From the NCBI GenBank assembly GCA_012295275.1, contig CM022677.1:13551154-13615153 (forward strand): DNA of 64,000 nucleotides. The letters are read 5' to 3'. Source of the stretch: Chrysomallon squamiferum (lineage: Eukaryota > Mollusca > Gastropoda > Neomphalida > Peltospiridae). A model generated the notes under the pieces. It was not told where the DNA came from. It worked only from the letters and a program-made list of their open reading frames with translations, and ran no database searches. Positions 42,601 through 54,189 of the stretch are shown here, piece after piece (position 1 is the stretch's first letter; every line of letters begins with the position of its first letter). The position numbers and the translations under genes were made by a program.

Positions 42601-45397
42601 CTGACAGTGTTTGTATGACTAAAGTCACGTACGGACTGTAGTGCTGTAGTACAGAAAATGATTGTCACAGTTTATTATGTTCAATGAAAATTCTTCATTT
42701 TACTCAATTTTTTGAAAGATAAACTAAAGTTTGTATTCTCTCTTTTCAGAATTGTACACGTCAAGAATGCCTATGTCACTCTTTGTCACTCTGGCAGTAA
42801 TTTTTTCAGTGGATTTAATCTTCTTTGTCTTAGACTTTTCTATACTTTCACACCAGTACTTTTTATTCCTACAAATCAAGAAATCCTTCAAACATGTTTT
42901 TTTTTTGCAGTGTCATTAATGATCTTCCCTCTTTTCACCTTCACATTCTTGCACATCTTTTTCAATTCCACCATTACACATTTTCTGCCACCTTTCTGTT
43001 TACTTTTGTGTTCATGTTACCTCTACTTCACTGTTCCCTCTGCTTTGGTTCATTGAGCCATATCTTCTCCTGGTGGTTTGTGGATAATCTCACGCAGGCC
43101 TTCATTAAAACCCAGTCTCCTCTTTCATATGTGTTACTTGTCTTTGAACATCTCGTATGGATAGATATCTTTAGGTGCAAGGAATGCAGCCTGATAGGGT
43201 CCATAGAAGAAAATTGGATATTTTGGAGTTTTTACTGATGGTGGAGGTCATCAATCCTTGCCAGCCAGTGTGAACTGATTGTTTCGAGTAAAAGGAAAGT
43301 ATTACATGGCAGTGAAAGCAAATCGAAACTCAGTCTGCTAGAGAAGATGACACCAATCAACACAGCATAGATAAACATTGTGATAAAAAGGTGAAGGAAA
43401 AGTCAAAAATAGATACTAAAGTAAAAGAGGATGAACACAAAAAGTAAAATTAAACTAACAAAAAAAGAAAGTTGGGAGCAGATGATTATGAAAACAAGAA
43501 AAAAGCTGGATGAAGATCGCATACAGCAGGAATGTAGTGAGAGAATCAGACAGAAAGCAGAGGTTGTCTTCAACAAGTTCAAAGCTTTTTCTCAAAGATT
43601 GATGCAGACAAGCTACAGCAGGTTGATAAACAAAGCAGTGAAGAAGGTGAGACGCCAAGTGATTTGAAACAGTATGAAATAGTGGATGGGAACATGGATG
43701 TGAACAAACCACTGAACATATCAGCAGGTGACTCTCCATTAACTAGTAATAGTTTAGTGAAAACAGAGAAGGAAGAACATTCATGGTCTACAAGTGACAA
43801 TAACTTTCCAAGGTGAAACAAAGATAACCACGAGGAAGGAACACAAGGTCACAAACCACAGCTGGAAAGTGACAATGTAGAAGAGAAAACAACTAAACAG
43901 TCTGAAAGGGTTGTTAGTGATGTGTCAGCCACTTCTCTGCTGCAGTCAGGTTATAATTCTGCTAGTACTGGATTGCATTCTGGGATCACAGTGATGTCTC
44001 ATTCAAAGACAGAGGATGCTGGGAAGGCTTCTGGGAAATATTCGGGTATTGTAAAAACAGGGCTGTTAGATGTTCCTCTCACAGACGTGTCATCAGACAG
44101 CAGCAGCTTGAAACCAACACACTGAAACTCTCCTTTATCAAGTGATGATGATTCTAGTCCCAACACAAAGTTCACCTCTTGTAAGCTTCCAGAGCAATGG
44201 TGATGAAGCTGAATGGAGGAGGGTATCAGTGACAAACTAGAGGAGATCATAAAGGAAACGTTAGCCAGCGAGACAGCAAAAAGAGAAGCAGCAGCTAAAG
44301 AAGAGAACATAAGACAACGGCAGACAGTAACATGATGCTGTCATGGACGATGATGATGAACTCTATAAATTAATTGGTGTTTAGAATGTGTTAGATGTGT
44401 GCAGTTTATATGATGTTCGTGGGTTAAGTCTGCATAGCCTGATAGAAACACAGATAAACTTTTCTCCTTTATTTTTAGATGTATCAGGTGTAAAATATGG
44501 GTGGCATTCATATTTTATAGAAACTTTTTGATCAGTGTTATATCAGCTAATTATGTCTAGTGAATATTCAATACTGTCCAAATTTCTAGGTTTTTACTTT
44601 CTATCTTTTGTGTTAGCATCTTTTTTAACTCTTATTATATTTCTGGAATTTGATAAAAGTGCTATTTTAAACATGTACTTATTATTTAATGTTTCCTTGG
44701 TGTCTGTTTATAGGTTATTTGTGTGGAGCAAGAGAAAGAGATTTATATTCTGCTATCATTGTATGTGTGTATGTATGCCTCGCGCACCTGTGTGTGTGTG
44801 TGTAACAACAACTTTCTTTCATTGTATGAATGCTAACAAACCTCAGTACTTAAATATGTATTAGTCAGTGATGTTATTTTAATTTTCTATTATAATAATA
44901 ATTATTATTACTTTTATATTAATTTATTTTTTTTAATTCTCATAAATTGTTTGTTTTACTGTTAATGTGAGATTTTTGCAATATTTTGATCATGCAATTT
45001 TGAAATCTATACAAAAATTCTTCAGATATAAATGTTAATTCCATTATTATTAAATCACTTTGAACAACAAATGTCCAATATTTTCAACAATATGTTTTGA
45101 TTTGGTGGGTTTTGTTCCCTTCTGTTCGGTTGTGTTATGTTTATTTTAATTTTATTTAATATGTGTTGGTGTGATATATAATAGATTTGTCAGGTTTTTT
45201 TTATAATGTTAACATTTTAGTATTAAAATATAACTTTAATAGTTTAATGAAAGTTAAACATATTATTTTAATAAATGATGTTAGTATGTAATTTTCAGCA
45301 TTAACATTGCTATCTAATTAATGTTTGACTATAAAACAGTTATCCAATATATTTAGAATCAAAATTAACTCAAAATGAATATATCGTTTAATAATAT
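42601..45397 (+). repeat. 3-kb segmental duplication, copy 1
   Basis: Direct, high-similarity copy of 60672-63685. It covers a splice acceptor, a broken coding-like region and a long AT-rich 3' part. Differences include one extra G at about 43173, small indels and the absence here of about 170 bases present in copy 2 at about 62533-62705. Similarity ends abruptly after ATATCGTTTAATAATAT. Confidence 0.9.
42750..44384 (+). pseudogene. Broken coding-like region, copy 1
   Basis: It starts after the acceptor TCTCTCTTTTCAG. The first about 500 bases give hydrophobic ORFs in two frames, e.g. SLFVTLAVIFSVDLIFFVLD and later LFTFTFLHIFF, LLLCSCYLYFTVPSALVH. After this comes polar sequence: KVKEKSKIDTKVKEDEHKK, SSEEGETPSDLKQYEIVDGN, SGYNSASTGLHSGITVMSHS, TDVSSDSSSLKPTH, a SDDDSSPN-like acidic stretch, a helical ETLASETAKREAAAKEE, and finally DDDDELYKLIGV and TAG. 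That is a multi-pass membrane part followed by a long Ser/acidic tail, in pieces separated by stops and indels. I do not recognise the protein. Many of the same stops are in copy 2, so decay began before the duplication. Confidence 0.5.
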
Positions 45398-46007
45398 CGT
45401 CTGTATACCCTTCCCCCATCATATATATATATATATATAAATGTTAATAATGTTAGTAATAAATTAATTGTAAAGAAAACAAGCACATTGTTGTTTTAAA
45501 ACAGTTTTATTTCGATTAATGGTTACAGAAAGTGGTAAATTTTAGTTTTTAAAATTACTTCATATAATAATTGTTAACACACTAATTTCAAAAACCATAT
45601 TTATTTCATTTAATAGAAGAATAGTAAAAAAACAATAATTTCAAAAATCATTTTATGTCATATAACAATTAATTGTTTACATGAAATATAAAAACAGATG
45701 CATTAACTTTACATAATTTTATTATATTTCATTTAATAATAAATTGTTTACAGAAAATAGTCAAAAGAAATAACAAAATGGTTTTAAAAATTGCTTTTCA
45801 TATTTTATTTCATATTTAATGTTTACACTAAATATTTAAAAAAAAAAACAAAGTAATTTATAAAAATAGTTTCAGTTTACTTCATTTCATTTAAAGTTTA
45901 CTAAAGTATTAGTAATAAAAATAAAAACAATTAAGTACTGAGCAGAAAACAATGACTAAGCCTGAATTAATTTTAAAATAAGTTTAATGTTAATACATTT
46001 TTCATAA

Positions 46008-46077
<70 letters not shown>

Positions 46078-46929
46078 TGTTTTTGTTTTTTATTATTATT
46101 TTTTACTCCTTTTAGTTCTGTTCTTGTTTTATTTATTTATAATTTTTGTATTTATAAAGCAGTAATGTTGTCCTTACTAGTAACATTGGTAACTTTGTAG
46201 TCGGAAGTATTTTGGATATACTGCATTTTGCAGTTTCCCATGGGGTTGCTCCTATTTATATATTTTTTTTATAATCACAATGAGGCCCATTTTAGGTGGC
46301 AGAATAAATTTTGGTTTTGATGGTCAGTTACCAGAATGTCTAGCTCAGATAATGTAATTAGAGATGGTTTTTATTGTTATTTATTTTAATGATGATTGTC
46401 ACGAGGCTTTATTTGGGTTATCAGATAATTGGTTTGACTAGACACTTAAATGGCTGTAGCAGATGTTACTAAAGAAAATAAGTGAATGACAAATTAGAGT
46501 TAATCAAAATAATTTGAAATGATGGTGTGTTTTGAATTTAAATGCTGGACCCTTTTATTTCTCACTGCTCAATAACACTGAGGCCTTTTTTTCTCCATTA
46601 AAGTTTTGTTAGCAACAGATAAAACAATTTTTGTCATAGTATCTGATATTGGAAAAGAATAAAAAATAAATGAAAAATAAACATACAAACAAATAAACAA
46701 TAAATAAATAATTAAATAAAAATGAAATAGATAATAAAATAAAGTAAATAAAAATGGATATTTAAAGTTCATTTTCTGATAATCTTTCATTAGAAAATAT
46801 TCACTTTAGCAAATGAATATAAATCTTTTTACTACAGTATTCAAATATAAATGTTGACATTCTTTAGAGATTTGTGTTACAAGTTACAGAATGACAGGAA
46901 TTTAAGTTACTTAGACATCAGGTTTTTCC
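45398..46929. other. AT-rich non-coding
   Basis: Tandem-like AT-rich blocks (GTTTACA...AAAATAGT, four loose copies at 45490-45920), (GA)n at 46013-46071 and AAATA-rich tracts. No exon seen. Confidence 0.45.
46013..46071. repeat. (GA)n microsatellite
   Basis: About 59 bases of pure GA. Confidence 0.97.
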
Positions 46930-46946
46930 TTTTTTTAAATTTTAAT

Positions 46947-46992
46947 TATTATTATTAACACTACTAGTACTATTACTACTACTACTACTACT

Positions 46993-47044
<52 letters not shown>

Positions 47045-47060
47045 TTTCTATTATTATTAT
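46947..47060. repeat. (ATT)n/(ACT)n microsatellite
   Basis: Mixed ATT and ACT triplets over about 110 bases. Confidence 0.9.
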
Positions 47061-47224
47061 GAAAGAGCATGTTACAATGATAAGATTAGAAATGTAAAAT
47101 TGTTTACACAAGTGTTTATATGTATAACAGACATTTTGTTGATAGTAAATGAGTTGGCCAGGATAAACATGCACTGAAATATATAAACAAAAACAAGTAC
47201 AGCTACACACACACACACATACAC

Positions 47225-47940
47225 GTTTGTGTGTGGCTGTCTCTTTGTCTCTGTGTCTGTATGTTTGTGTGTGGCTTTCTCTTTGTCTCTGTCTCTGTAT
47301 GTTTGTGTGTGGATGTCTCTTTGTCTCTGTTTCTCTGTATGTGTGTGGCTGTCTCTGTCTCTGTATCTTTGTGTGTGGCTGTATCTGTCTCTCTCTGGTA
47401 TGTTTGTGTGTGGCTGTCTCGCTGTCTCTGTCTCTCTCTGGTATGTTTGTGCGTGGCTGTCTCTCTGTCTCTGTCTCTGGTATGTTTGTGTGTGGCTGTC
47501 TCACTGTCTCTGTCTTTCTCTCTGGTATGTTTGTGGCTGTCTCACTGTCTCTGTCTTTCTCTCTGGTATGTTTGTGGCTGTCTCACTGTCTCTCTCTTTC
47601 TCTCTGGTATGTTTGTGGCTGTCTCACTGTCTCTCTCTTTCTCTCTGGTATGTTTGTGGCTGTCTCACTGTCTCTGTCTTTCTCTCTGGTAGGTTTGTGG
47701 CTGTCTCACTGTCTCTCTTTCTCTCTGGTAGGTTTGTGGCTGTCTAACTGTCTCTGTCTTTCTCTCTGGTATGTTTGTGGCTGTCTCACTGTCTCTGTCT
47801 TTCTCACTGGTATGTTTTTGTGTGGCTGTCTCTCTGTCTCACTGTCTGTCTTTCTCTCTCTCTGGTATGTTTGTGTGTGGCTGTCTCACTGTCTCTGTCT
47901 CAGTCTTTGGTATGTTTGTGTGTGGCTGTCTCTCTACAGT
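47225..47940. repeat. CT/GT-rich minisatellite, about 39-54 bp units
   Basis: About 16 units of GGTATGTTTGTGGCTGTCTC plus ACTGTCTCTGTCTTTCTCTC, the left ones carrying extra TGTG. Translations (LWYVCGCLTVS and, on the other strand, ERETATHKH) are open for more than 250 codons but are repeat artefacts. Confidence 0.95.
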
Positions 47941-48590
47941 ATTCAAGAATACCTTCATCTTCATACATTCTCTTTTTACAAGATAACAAAACACTTAAAA
48001 AAGCAAAAATGTTTTATCTTCAATACCAAATGTCACAAAATCAGATAAATTTGACTAGAAGCAATATACTTCCCATAATTCCCATGTAATAAATACTGTT
48101 AACTACTAAATTCCTTGTTAACTGTTATGTACAAGGAAAATACATTTTGAGTAATCTCCCTTCAATAAATCATACATTACCAATATTGTAATTTATTTTT
48201 TTTTTGTTTTGTATATTATACAAATCACTGGAAAATTGTTTTCAACCATTTTGCTGATCTAGAGGATAACTCCATTTTAGCAATATCTACATTACATGTT
48301 AAGTGCTCTGTATTTTGAATAAATTTTAACAAAGTAGAATAACACAAGAAGCATTATTACTATTAATTTACTAATAAAATATGTTTTTGTTTTTGTTATT
48401 TTATTAATTTTATTTTTATTATTGTCAAACATTCACTACTACTACTTCTATTATTATTATGGTTTTTGTTCTTCATTTTCTAATCAGTACCCATGTACAC
48501 ATTGTTATAAAAATGTTTTATGAACACATATTAATGCAAACGTGACATTGTTATAGAATAATGTTATAATATAAACACATTGTTATGTAG
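47941..48590. other. AT-rich non-coding
   Basis: No ORF with support. Short ATTACTACT triplets near 48437. Confidence 0.35.
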
Positions 48591-49283
48591 AGTGATGCCT
48601 CCAACGAGTGCTCCAACTTATGAGTTTTCTGAATTATGAGCAGCAGCCTGGTCGATTTTTTGCTTTTAGTTGAAAGCCAAAATTCGAGTTACGAGTGAGC
48701 TTCAGATACACCGCCGCTAGTTGGCGCAACGAACAACACAACATCCGACCAAAATCCCTTGTCTCACTCGTTTACTTCACATGGTTAATTCACCATGGAA
48801 ACATCTCTGTTGTCTTGTGCTCGCGTTTTGTGCAGTATTTTGCCAAATTTACGTTGTTCCTAAGAAAATGAGTGCAAAGGACAGTGCTGAGAACAAGACG
48901 CGAATGATGTCCGTTGAATTAAAACATGAAATCACAGAAAAACATGAGTAAGGCGTGCATGTAGTCAACATGGCTAGGCAGTACGAGCGTAGTAACATAC
49001 TCAAGCAGGAGTTGATAAAGGCTGTAACTCCAGTGTTAAAATAATTGCTAAGCTGCAGACCTCTGTCCATGTAAAGATGGAGAAACCCTAACCCTGTACA
49101 CTTTACAAAAAACAATTTATTTCTTTACATTCTCTTTTATTTTGTTTTTTCTTATTTAAGAAAATGAAATGGGGTGGTTTTGGGAGGGCTGGCTCGGATT
49201 AATGGTATTTCAATTAATTTCAGTTGGGAAAATTGATTTGATATACGAGAAAATTGAGTTACAAGCTCAGTCACAGAACAAAT
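48591..49283 (+). mobile_element. Tigger/pogo-like DNA transposon remnant
   Basis: At 48868 an ATG opens MSAKDSAENKTRMMSVELKH then EITEKHE, a stop, and in the same frame GVHVVNMARQYERSNILKQE. This is the N-terminal CENP-B-like helix-turn-helix of Tigger transposases, in which KHERGV and LARxYxxSxS are expected. The DDE catalytic part is missing. Downstream sequence (AATTAATTTCAGTTGGGAAA, ATTTGATATACGAGAAAATT, GAGTTACAAGCTCAGTCAC) looks like the 3' terminal region of such elements. The left end (GTGATGCCTCCAACGAGTGC) resembles a Tigger terminus. It is internally deleted and dead. Confidence 0.65.
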
Positions 49284-50197
49284 TAGCTGTTGTCAAACAC
49301 GTAATTTAATTACCTTAGAATGATCGGCCACCTGCCAAACACAACACCGTCTGACAGCCTCCTGTCGGAATATGGCATCCAACCACAGAAATACAGAAGA
49401 AAGCTGCAGCTACTGAAATACAACCTGAAAATACACACCCTGAACACAGACCACCCCGTCAAGGATCTGGTCCCCGACCAACAAAGAATAGGGCAACCCT
49501 TTAAGTCTACTTCTATTGAATTTCCCGACAACAGCCAGCGATATCGAAAGGGAAACAGGAATTGGGGAAATGCCACTGCCAGCAATAAACACACCTTTCC
49601 TAATCAAGACAGAAACAGACAAAACAGAGTTACCATCCTTCATAAAAGCCATATTTCTAGCAGCAGCAAACCACCACTACAAACAACACAGGAACATCTA
49701 CGCCAACGGATCCAAAACCCCAGACAACGGGCGAGTAGGATTCGCCTTCATAGCCCAAGATCACAAAAACAAACCCACATGCATACAATTCGACCGTATC
49801 ACAAATCACCTTTCAGCATGCACGGCCGAATTCCAGCAGACCAGACCTACTCAGCAAAATACAACATCTACACGAGGACATACAACACAACGACAAACAA
49901 CTAATCATCAAGTGGCTCCCAGCACGTCAGCATCATCAGCAACGAACTTGCAGACCATTACGCCAAAGAGTCACTCAGCATCAAAAAGAAGACAAAACTA
50001 TACGTACTTACTTTCAGACCATACTAACCTGGTTATCAGATTTAAAAAAAAAAAAAAAAAAAAAGTACTAATAAATGTAAATAAGTTAACAAAGTTCATG
50101 TTCTTATTCTTCACAACAGCTTGCTCTAATCAGCACGTTAATTTTTGTCAAGGTTCAAGGTTCAAGGTAATTAAATTACGTGCTTGACAACAGCTAA
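49284..50197. mobile_element. Segment bounded by inverted repeats, about 38 bp
   Basis: The left end TTAGCTGTTGTCAAACACGT continues AATTTAATTACCTTAGAA. The reverse complement of the right end (about 50160-50197) is TTAGCTGTTGTCAAGCACGT continuing AATTTAATTACCTTGAA. The two arms are nearly identical and about 0.9 kb apart, enclosing the non-LTR fragment. No clear target-site duplication was seen beyond the AT-rich context, so this may be a non-autonomous DNA element or a fold-back structure. Confidence 0.5.
49317..50064 (+). mobile_element. Non-LTR retrotransposon 3' end with RNase H and poly(A)
   Basis: The frame starting MIGHLPNTTPSDSLLSEYGI is followed by a basic, Asn/Thr-rich segment. After a frameshift, INTPFLIKTETDKTELPSF leads to an RNase H block: IYANGSKTPDNGRVGFAFIA, FDRITNHLSACTAE, KQLIIKWLPA, then SNELADHYAKESLS in a third frame. 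In active enzymes the first motif is (Y)TDGS; here the aspartate is asparagine, so the catalytic site is lost. An A-run of about 20 at 50042-50063 ends the element like a reverse-transcribed poly(A) tail. This architecture fits I/Jockey-group elements with a C-terminal RNase H. Confidence 0.7.
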
Positions 50198-50375
50198 CTC
50201 GGAATAGCACGTTAATTTTTTTCAATTTTAATTTTCCTGCAATCGTAACGAGAATCCCTTTCTCTTTCCTTTCACAAAAACTCTTTCTGCAACAGACACG
50301 CCTGCTGACCTGTCAGAAAGCGTGCCTCTCGTAGACGTTCTTCACAACAGCTAGCTCTGATTAGACGTTCCATTT
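50110..50375 (+). repeat. Three copies of a 35-40 bp word
   Basis: CACAACAGCTTGCTCTAATC/AGCACGTTAATTTTT at 50117, ACAACAGCTAACTCGGAATA/GCACGTTAATTTTTTTCAA at 50188, and CACAACAGCTAGCTCTGATT/AGACGTTCC at 50345. The inverted arm at 49285 contains part of the same word. Confidence 0.6.
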
Positions 50376-50439
50376 TTCCAGTTTCCAGTAATTAAAGAGC
50401 GAAGTGAAAGGAGCGAAGGAAACGGTCAAGTCGATACTT

Positions 50440-50497
50440 ATGTCAGGCAGAGAAAAACCAATGTTTTTGAATGACATTGTCTTTACTGAGGAGTATG
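50440..50497 (+). CDS. Candidate first coding exon
   Basis: An ATG at 50440 opens MSGREKPMFLNDIVFTEEY and ends at the donor GAGTATG|GTAAGC, a near-consensus site, leaving one base. The frame extends upstream in phase to another ATG at 50404, but the second one is followed by the more conventional peptide. Upstream sequence (50220-50440) is CpG-richer than its surroundings, as expected for a 5' UTR or promoter. The following exon was not identified and no family is recognised. Confidence 0.35.
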
Positions 50498-51023
50498 GTA
50501 AGCAACTGTCTATTCTTTTTTTGATAGGGTGTAATGTGTCAGTAACATTTATAAAATTATACCTCCGTGCAGATTCTTATTTTGTCTTGGTTCCCCGAAT
50601 GACAAATCAAAATTAATTAAACATATGTTTTACGAGTGTATAATGTATTATTATCAAGTCACCTGTACATAATAATTAAATAATTAACGTGAACTTTAAC
50701 CGGTGTTGTGTTTATTTCTCTACTCGATAGATAGACTTATTGATTTATATAGATTGCTGTCAGTTTAGTTTTAGATTCCTTGTTAGTGGCCATTAAAGCC
50801 CTTGTTACCCTCGACTGAGCTTTAATAAAACATCCAAGATGTTTAAAGGTTTGAGCCCCGTGACACATTGTTTCAGTTTTTTTTTTATTAATTATTATTT
50901 TATCATTTTAATTAGTATTATTGTACTTGTAGTTTTTATCGTTAATGTCTTTATGTCAGATATTATTACTGTCGAGATTATAAACAAAGAAACAATTATC
51001 AATAGATAAATAGATAGATAGAC

Positions 51024-51054
<31 letters not shown>

Positions 51055-52145
51055 GAAACAAACACATAGAATAGACAGAGTTTGGTATATTTGTTTGCCT
51101 TAGAGGATAGTTGTACATATAAGTTGATATCAGTGATATATGATGTTTAGGTATGTAGATGATAGATACATTGAAGACAGCTAGGGATGGATATGCTTAA
51201 ATGAGCTTATGTAAGAAAATGTGTGTACATGCGTTATTATATAATATCATATTAACCTCGCTTTTAACATCTTTTCTTTTATTGGTCATTTTAATTACTC
51301 AGTTCAGTTTTGTCCTTTTTTTTTCAATCCATCTACCTATCTGTCTGTCTATGTATCTAACCTATTTATCTAACTCTCAGACTGTAGAGATAAATATAGG
51401 TGTCGCTGTAATTATAACTTCAGTAAATTTGTTATAAACACTGCAGAAAACACTGATAATAAAGCAGCGATGATATTTCACTCATCAGGAGAGGTTCTGT
51501 ATATGCTGAAAATACTGAAAGATCTTCGAGATTAATATTAATAAATTTATTTTGCAGTGATGAACAAAAATGTTCTTGTTCAAGTAAATGTAACTCAGTT
51601 TTCACATCCTTCTCACGTTTTCAATTTTAACGCTACGTCTTATTTCTCTCCAGATTATTCCTAGTTGAACATTAATTGTCTAATTATGAATTTAATTTTA
51701 ACAGTGAATAATAGAATATTACTTGCTTGACTGAAAAAACAATACCTCTATTTTTCAATACACTGTGTGTGCAATACATAATATTACCGCTACGCCTCTG
51801 TTAACAACATAAAACATGTAACACAAACAGTGATGGCGGTACTGTATTTTGAGTATTTACTGAAACACGAAACTTTGACGTGCAGTGAAGTTTTCATAAC
51901 GCCGTGTAAAATTACTCTTACGTAGCTTTTCAGTGAAACATGTTCTGTTAATAAAATGTCACATTAATATGGAAGCGTTCTCGATATTTTGGATTTCACA
52001 TATAATTCTACTGTTGTTTATAAAAACACGCTAACCCGAAACCCCAATCTACATTTCTGAATGTATCCAAAGTTTTCACAGTAAAATTATACAGTTACAA
52101 AAAAAGATCGAATATTGTTTTTTCGTGGGGTTTTTCTCTCTTCCT
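50498..52145. other. Non-coding, contains inverted dispersed repeat
   Basis: 51777-51890 is an inverted match to about 26300-26420. CA-rich tract at 51023-51062. No supported exon. Confidence 0.45.
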
Positions 52146-53522
52146 GACAGTAGTTGTAATAGAATAAAGTACCATTTCTATAATTCCAGACAAAGCGTTG
52201 GATGTATTTTAGAAATATACTTTTTCTAAGCTGGAGAAAGATGAAGGTGATTTTCATTAATTACAGCTCGTGTTTTGTATTAGTTTTCTGGTAATTAATA
52301 TTTAACAAGTGTATTTTAATAAATGTGGGTGTGTTTTGTGAAGAAACGTTTGGGTGAAACTTGTGAAGACAAGTCGGGCTGTGCAGACGTTTTCTAGACA
52401 TAATTTGTGACGCTGGACTGAGTTTACGTTCTATGAACAAATAAAATTTCAGTTTTATATGAATAAACTGAGGTTCAACCAAAAATAGAATGTTATAGTC
52501 TAAATAATCTATGCCTGAAATAATCATTAAGAAACAGTAAGATTTACTTGACAGTAAAGACAATGTTTTAATAGGATGAATCAATTTCGTCTAGCTGACT
52601 AAAAACATCCTGATATCTCATAAAACACTAGGCCAGGAGTCCAGGCATGTATTCTATGATGTAACTTAAAATTATAATATTTACTATCACGTTATTTTCA
52701 CTCAGTATCAGTTTATAATATAAACGTCGCTGGTTTTATGTATAAACGTGAATTACGTCGCCTTTTTTTCGAGCAGAAAACTTCGCTTGTCTCTGTGAAT
52801 TTTAATTTTAATGTCGTTAGCTTTGCAAAAATCAAATTTTGTGATTGAAGTAAACTGTACCTTCTCACGTGTTCAGTATTAACAGTCATTTATTTCTGAA
52901 TTTACAAATCGATTGCTCAATGCCGTTATAAAATGAAAAGGTCAGACCCAGATTAATGTGGTATTTGATTAACAATAGAACAGATTACACTAAAAAGCTC
53001 TGTGTGATGTTGAAAACTGAGATTTTATTTTATAAGAATCAATTCATTTTGTTTATAAGTTGATAATAAATGATGTTCAGGTAGATTTATGATGAGCACT
53101 GTTTTCACAGCTAATTTGAAATTGAACCAATATAATTTACTGTTATTAAAAGTATCAAAATTATTCTGTAAAAACCGATAAATTTCCTCTGGCTGTATCC
53201 AAGATTATACTGACAATTATATATATATATATATATATATCATATTTGTTATAATGCAAAACAGAGGTAAACTTAATAAAATATCAATGTTAACAGTGGT
53301 GCTGTTACTAAGATAGAACGTAATTTTCACTCAATTTATTCGTTTAAGCTGCACAGCTGCACTAAATAAAAACGTAAATTCTGTCAAGCAGTCTTAAATA
53401 TTAAAAAAAAAAATGCGCATCCAAATTAAATATGATATTATACATAAAAATTAAATGATTAACCGGTAAAATATTGGTTATTGTATTTAAAAACCTTTAT
53501 TTGAAAATCTCCTCTGTATTTC
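52146..53522. repeat. Dispersed repeat B (direct copy of 13356-14620)
   Basis: The pair of repeat A, with landmarks in the same order. It carries about 200 extra bases near 52391-52590 that interrupt the string GCAGACGT...TAGCTGACT, which is continuous in A. It lacks the gypsy insertion that adjoins A. (AT)n lies at 53220-53240. A satellite array follows 0.7 kb downstream, as a satellite remnant precedes A. Confidence 0.7.
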
Positions 53523-53614
53523 TCAAAAAAGAAGAAAAAAAAAAATATATATATATATATTCGTATAAACTTTGCCACATATTAGAAAGAAAACAAAAAA
53601 AAAAAAAATATATG

Positions 53615-53647
<33 letters not shown>

Positions 53648-54189
53648 ACATCCAAAAAATAGAGAAAAGAAACATTAAGCTTAACCAGCAGCGCTGTTTA
53701 TACGGCAAAATATATTCATTTCAAAATCGTCCCCTTTTCCTGTAATTTTTGTTGTTCTTTATTTTTTTCATTTATTCAAGATCTGTTTTAGATAAGGTAG
53801 ACTGTGCCGTAAGCAGAAATTCATTAAATAAATGTTTCTCATTTTCTTCTCTCCAGAAAAACAAACATCTTGAGAAAGAAATGTATTCTTTTGTCACAAA
53901 GGGCGTATGTCATTCCATTAATAGTAAATTTATGCTAAATAAAGTAATAATCTTATAAAACAAAACAAATATTAGTTTTGTCAACTTTCATTTTGTTTCT
54001 CAAATATTAATTAAATCTGTAAATTTGATAAAAATAAGACAATCAATATTTTTCTCTCCCATGTACAGGCTATATTATTACATTAAAGAAACTTAACAGC
54101 AAATATTAGTAAAATAATTAATTATTAAACGTTTTAGACAAAAGACTGAAGGAACCACAATCAGCAGCTGCTCACTTAGAAATGACGTT
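53523..54189. other. AT-rich non-coding
   Basis: Poly-A and AT tracts and an (AAT)n run at 53622-53645. No exon seen. Confidence 0.35.

Noticed and set aside
42712-43238. Calling the hydrophobic ORFs a functional membrane transporter
   Set aside because: Two overlapping frames are both hydrophobic because the DNA is T-rich, and stops and indels follow. Only the C-terminal polar pieces look protein-like.
47227-48048. 273-codon plus-strand ORF (Cys/Val/Leu/Ser-rich)
   Set aside because: Translation of the CT/GT minisatellite; several frames are open on both strands for the same reason.
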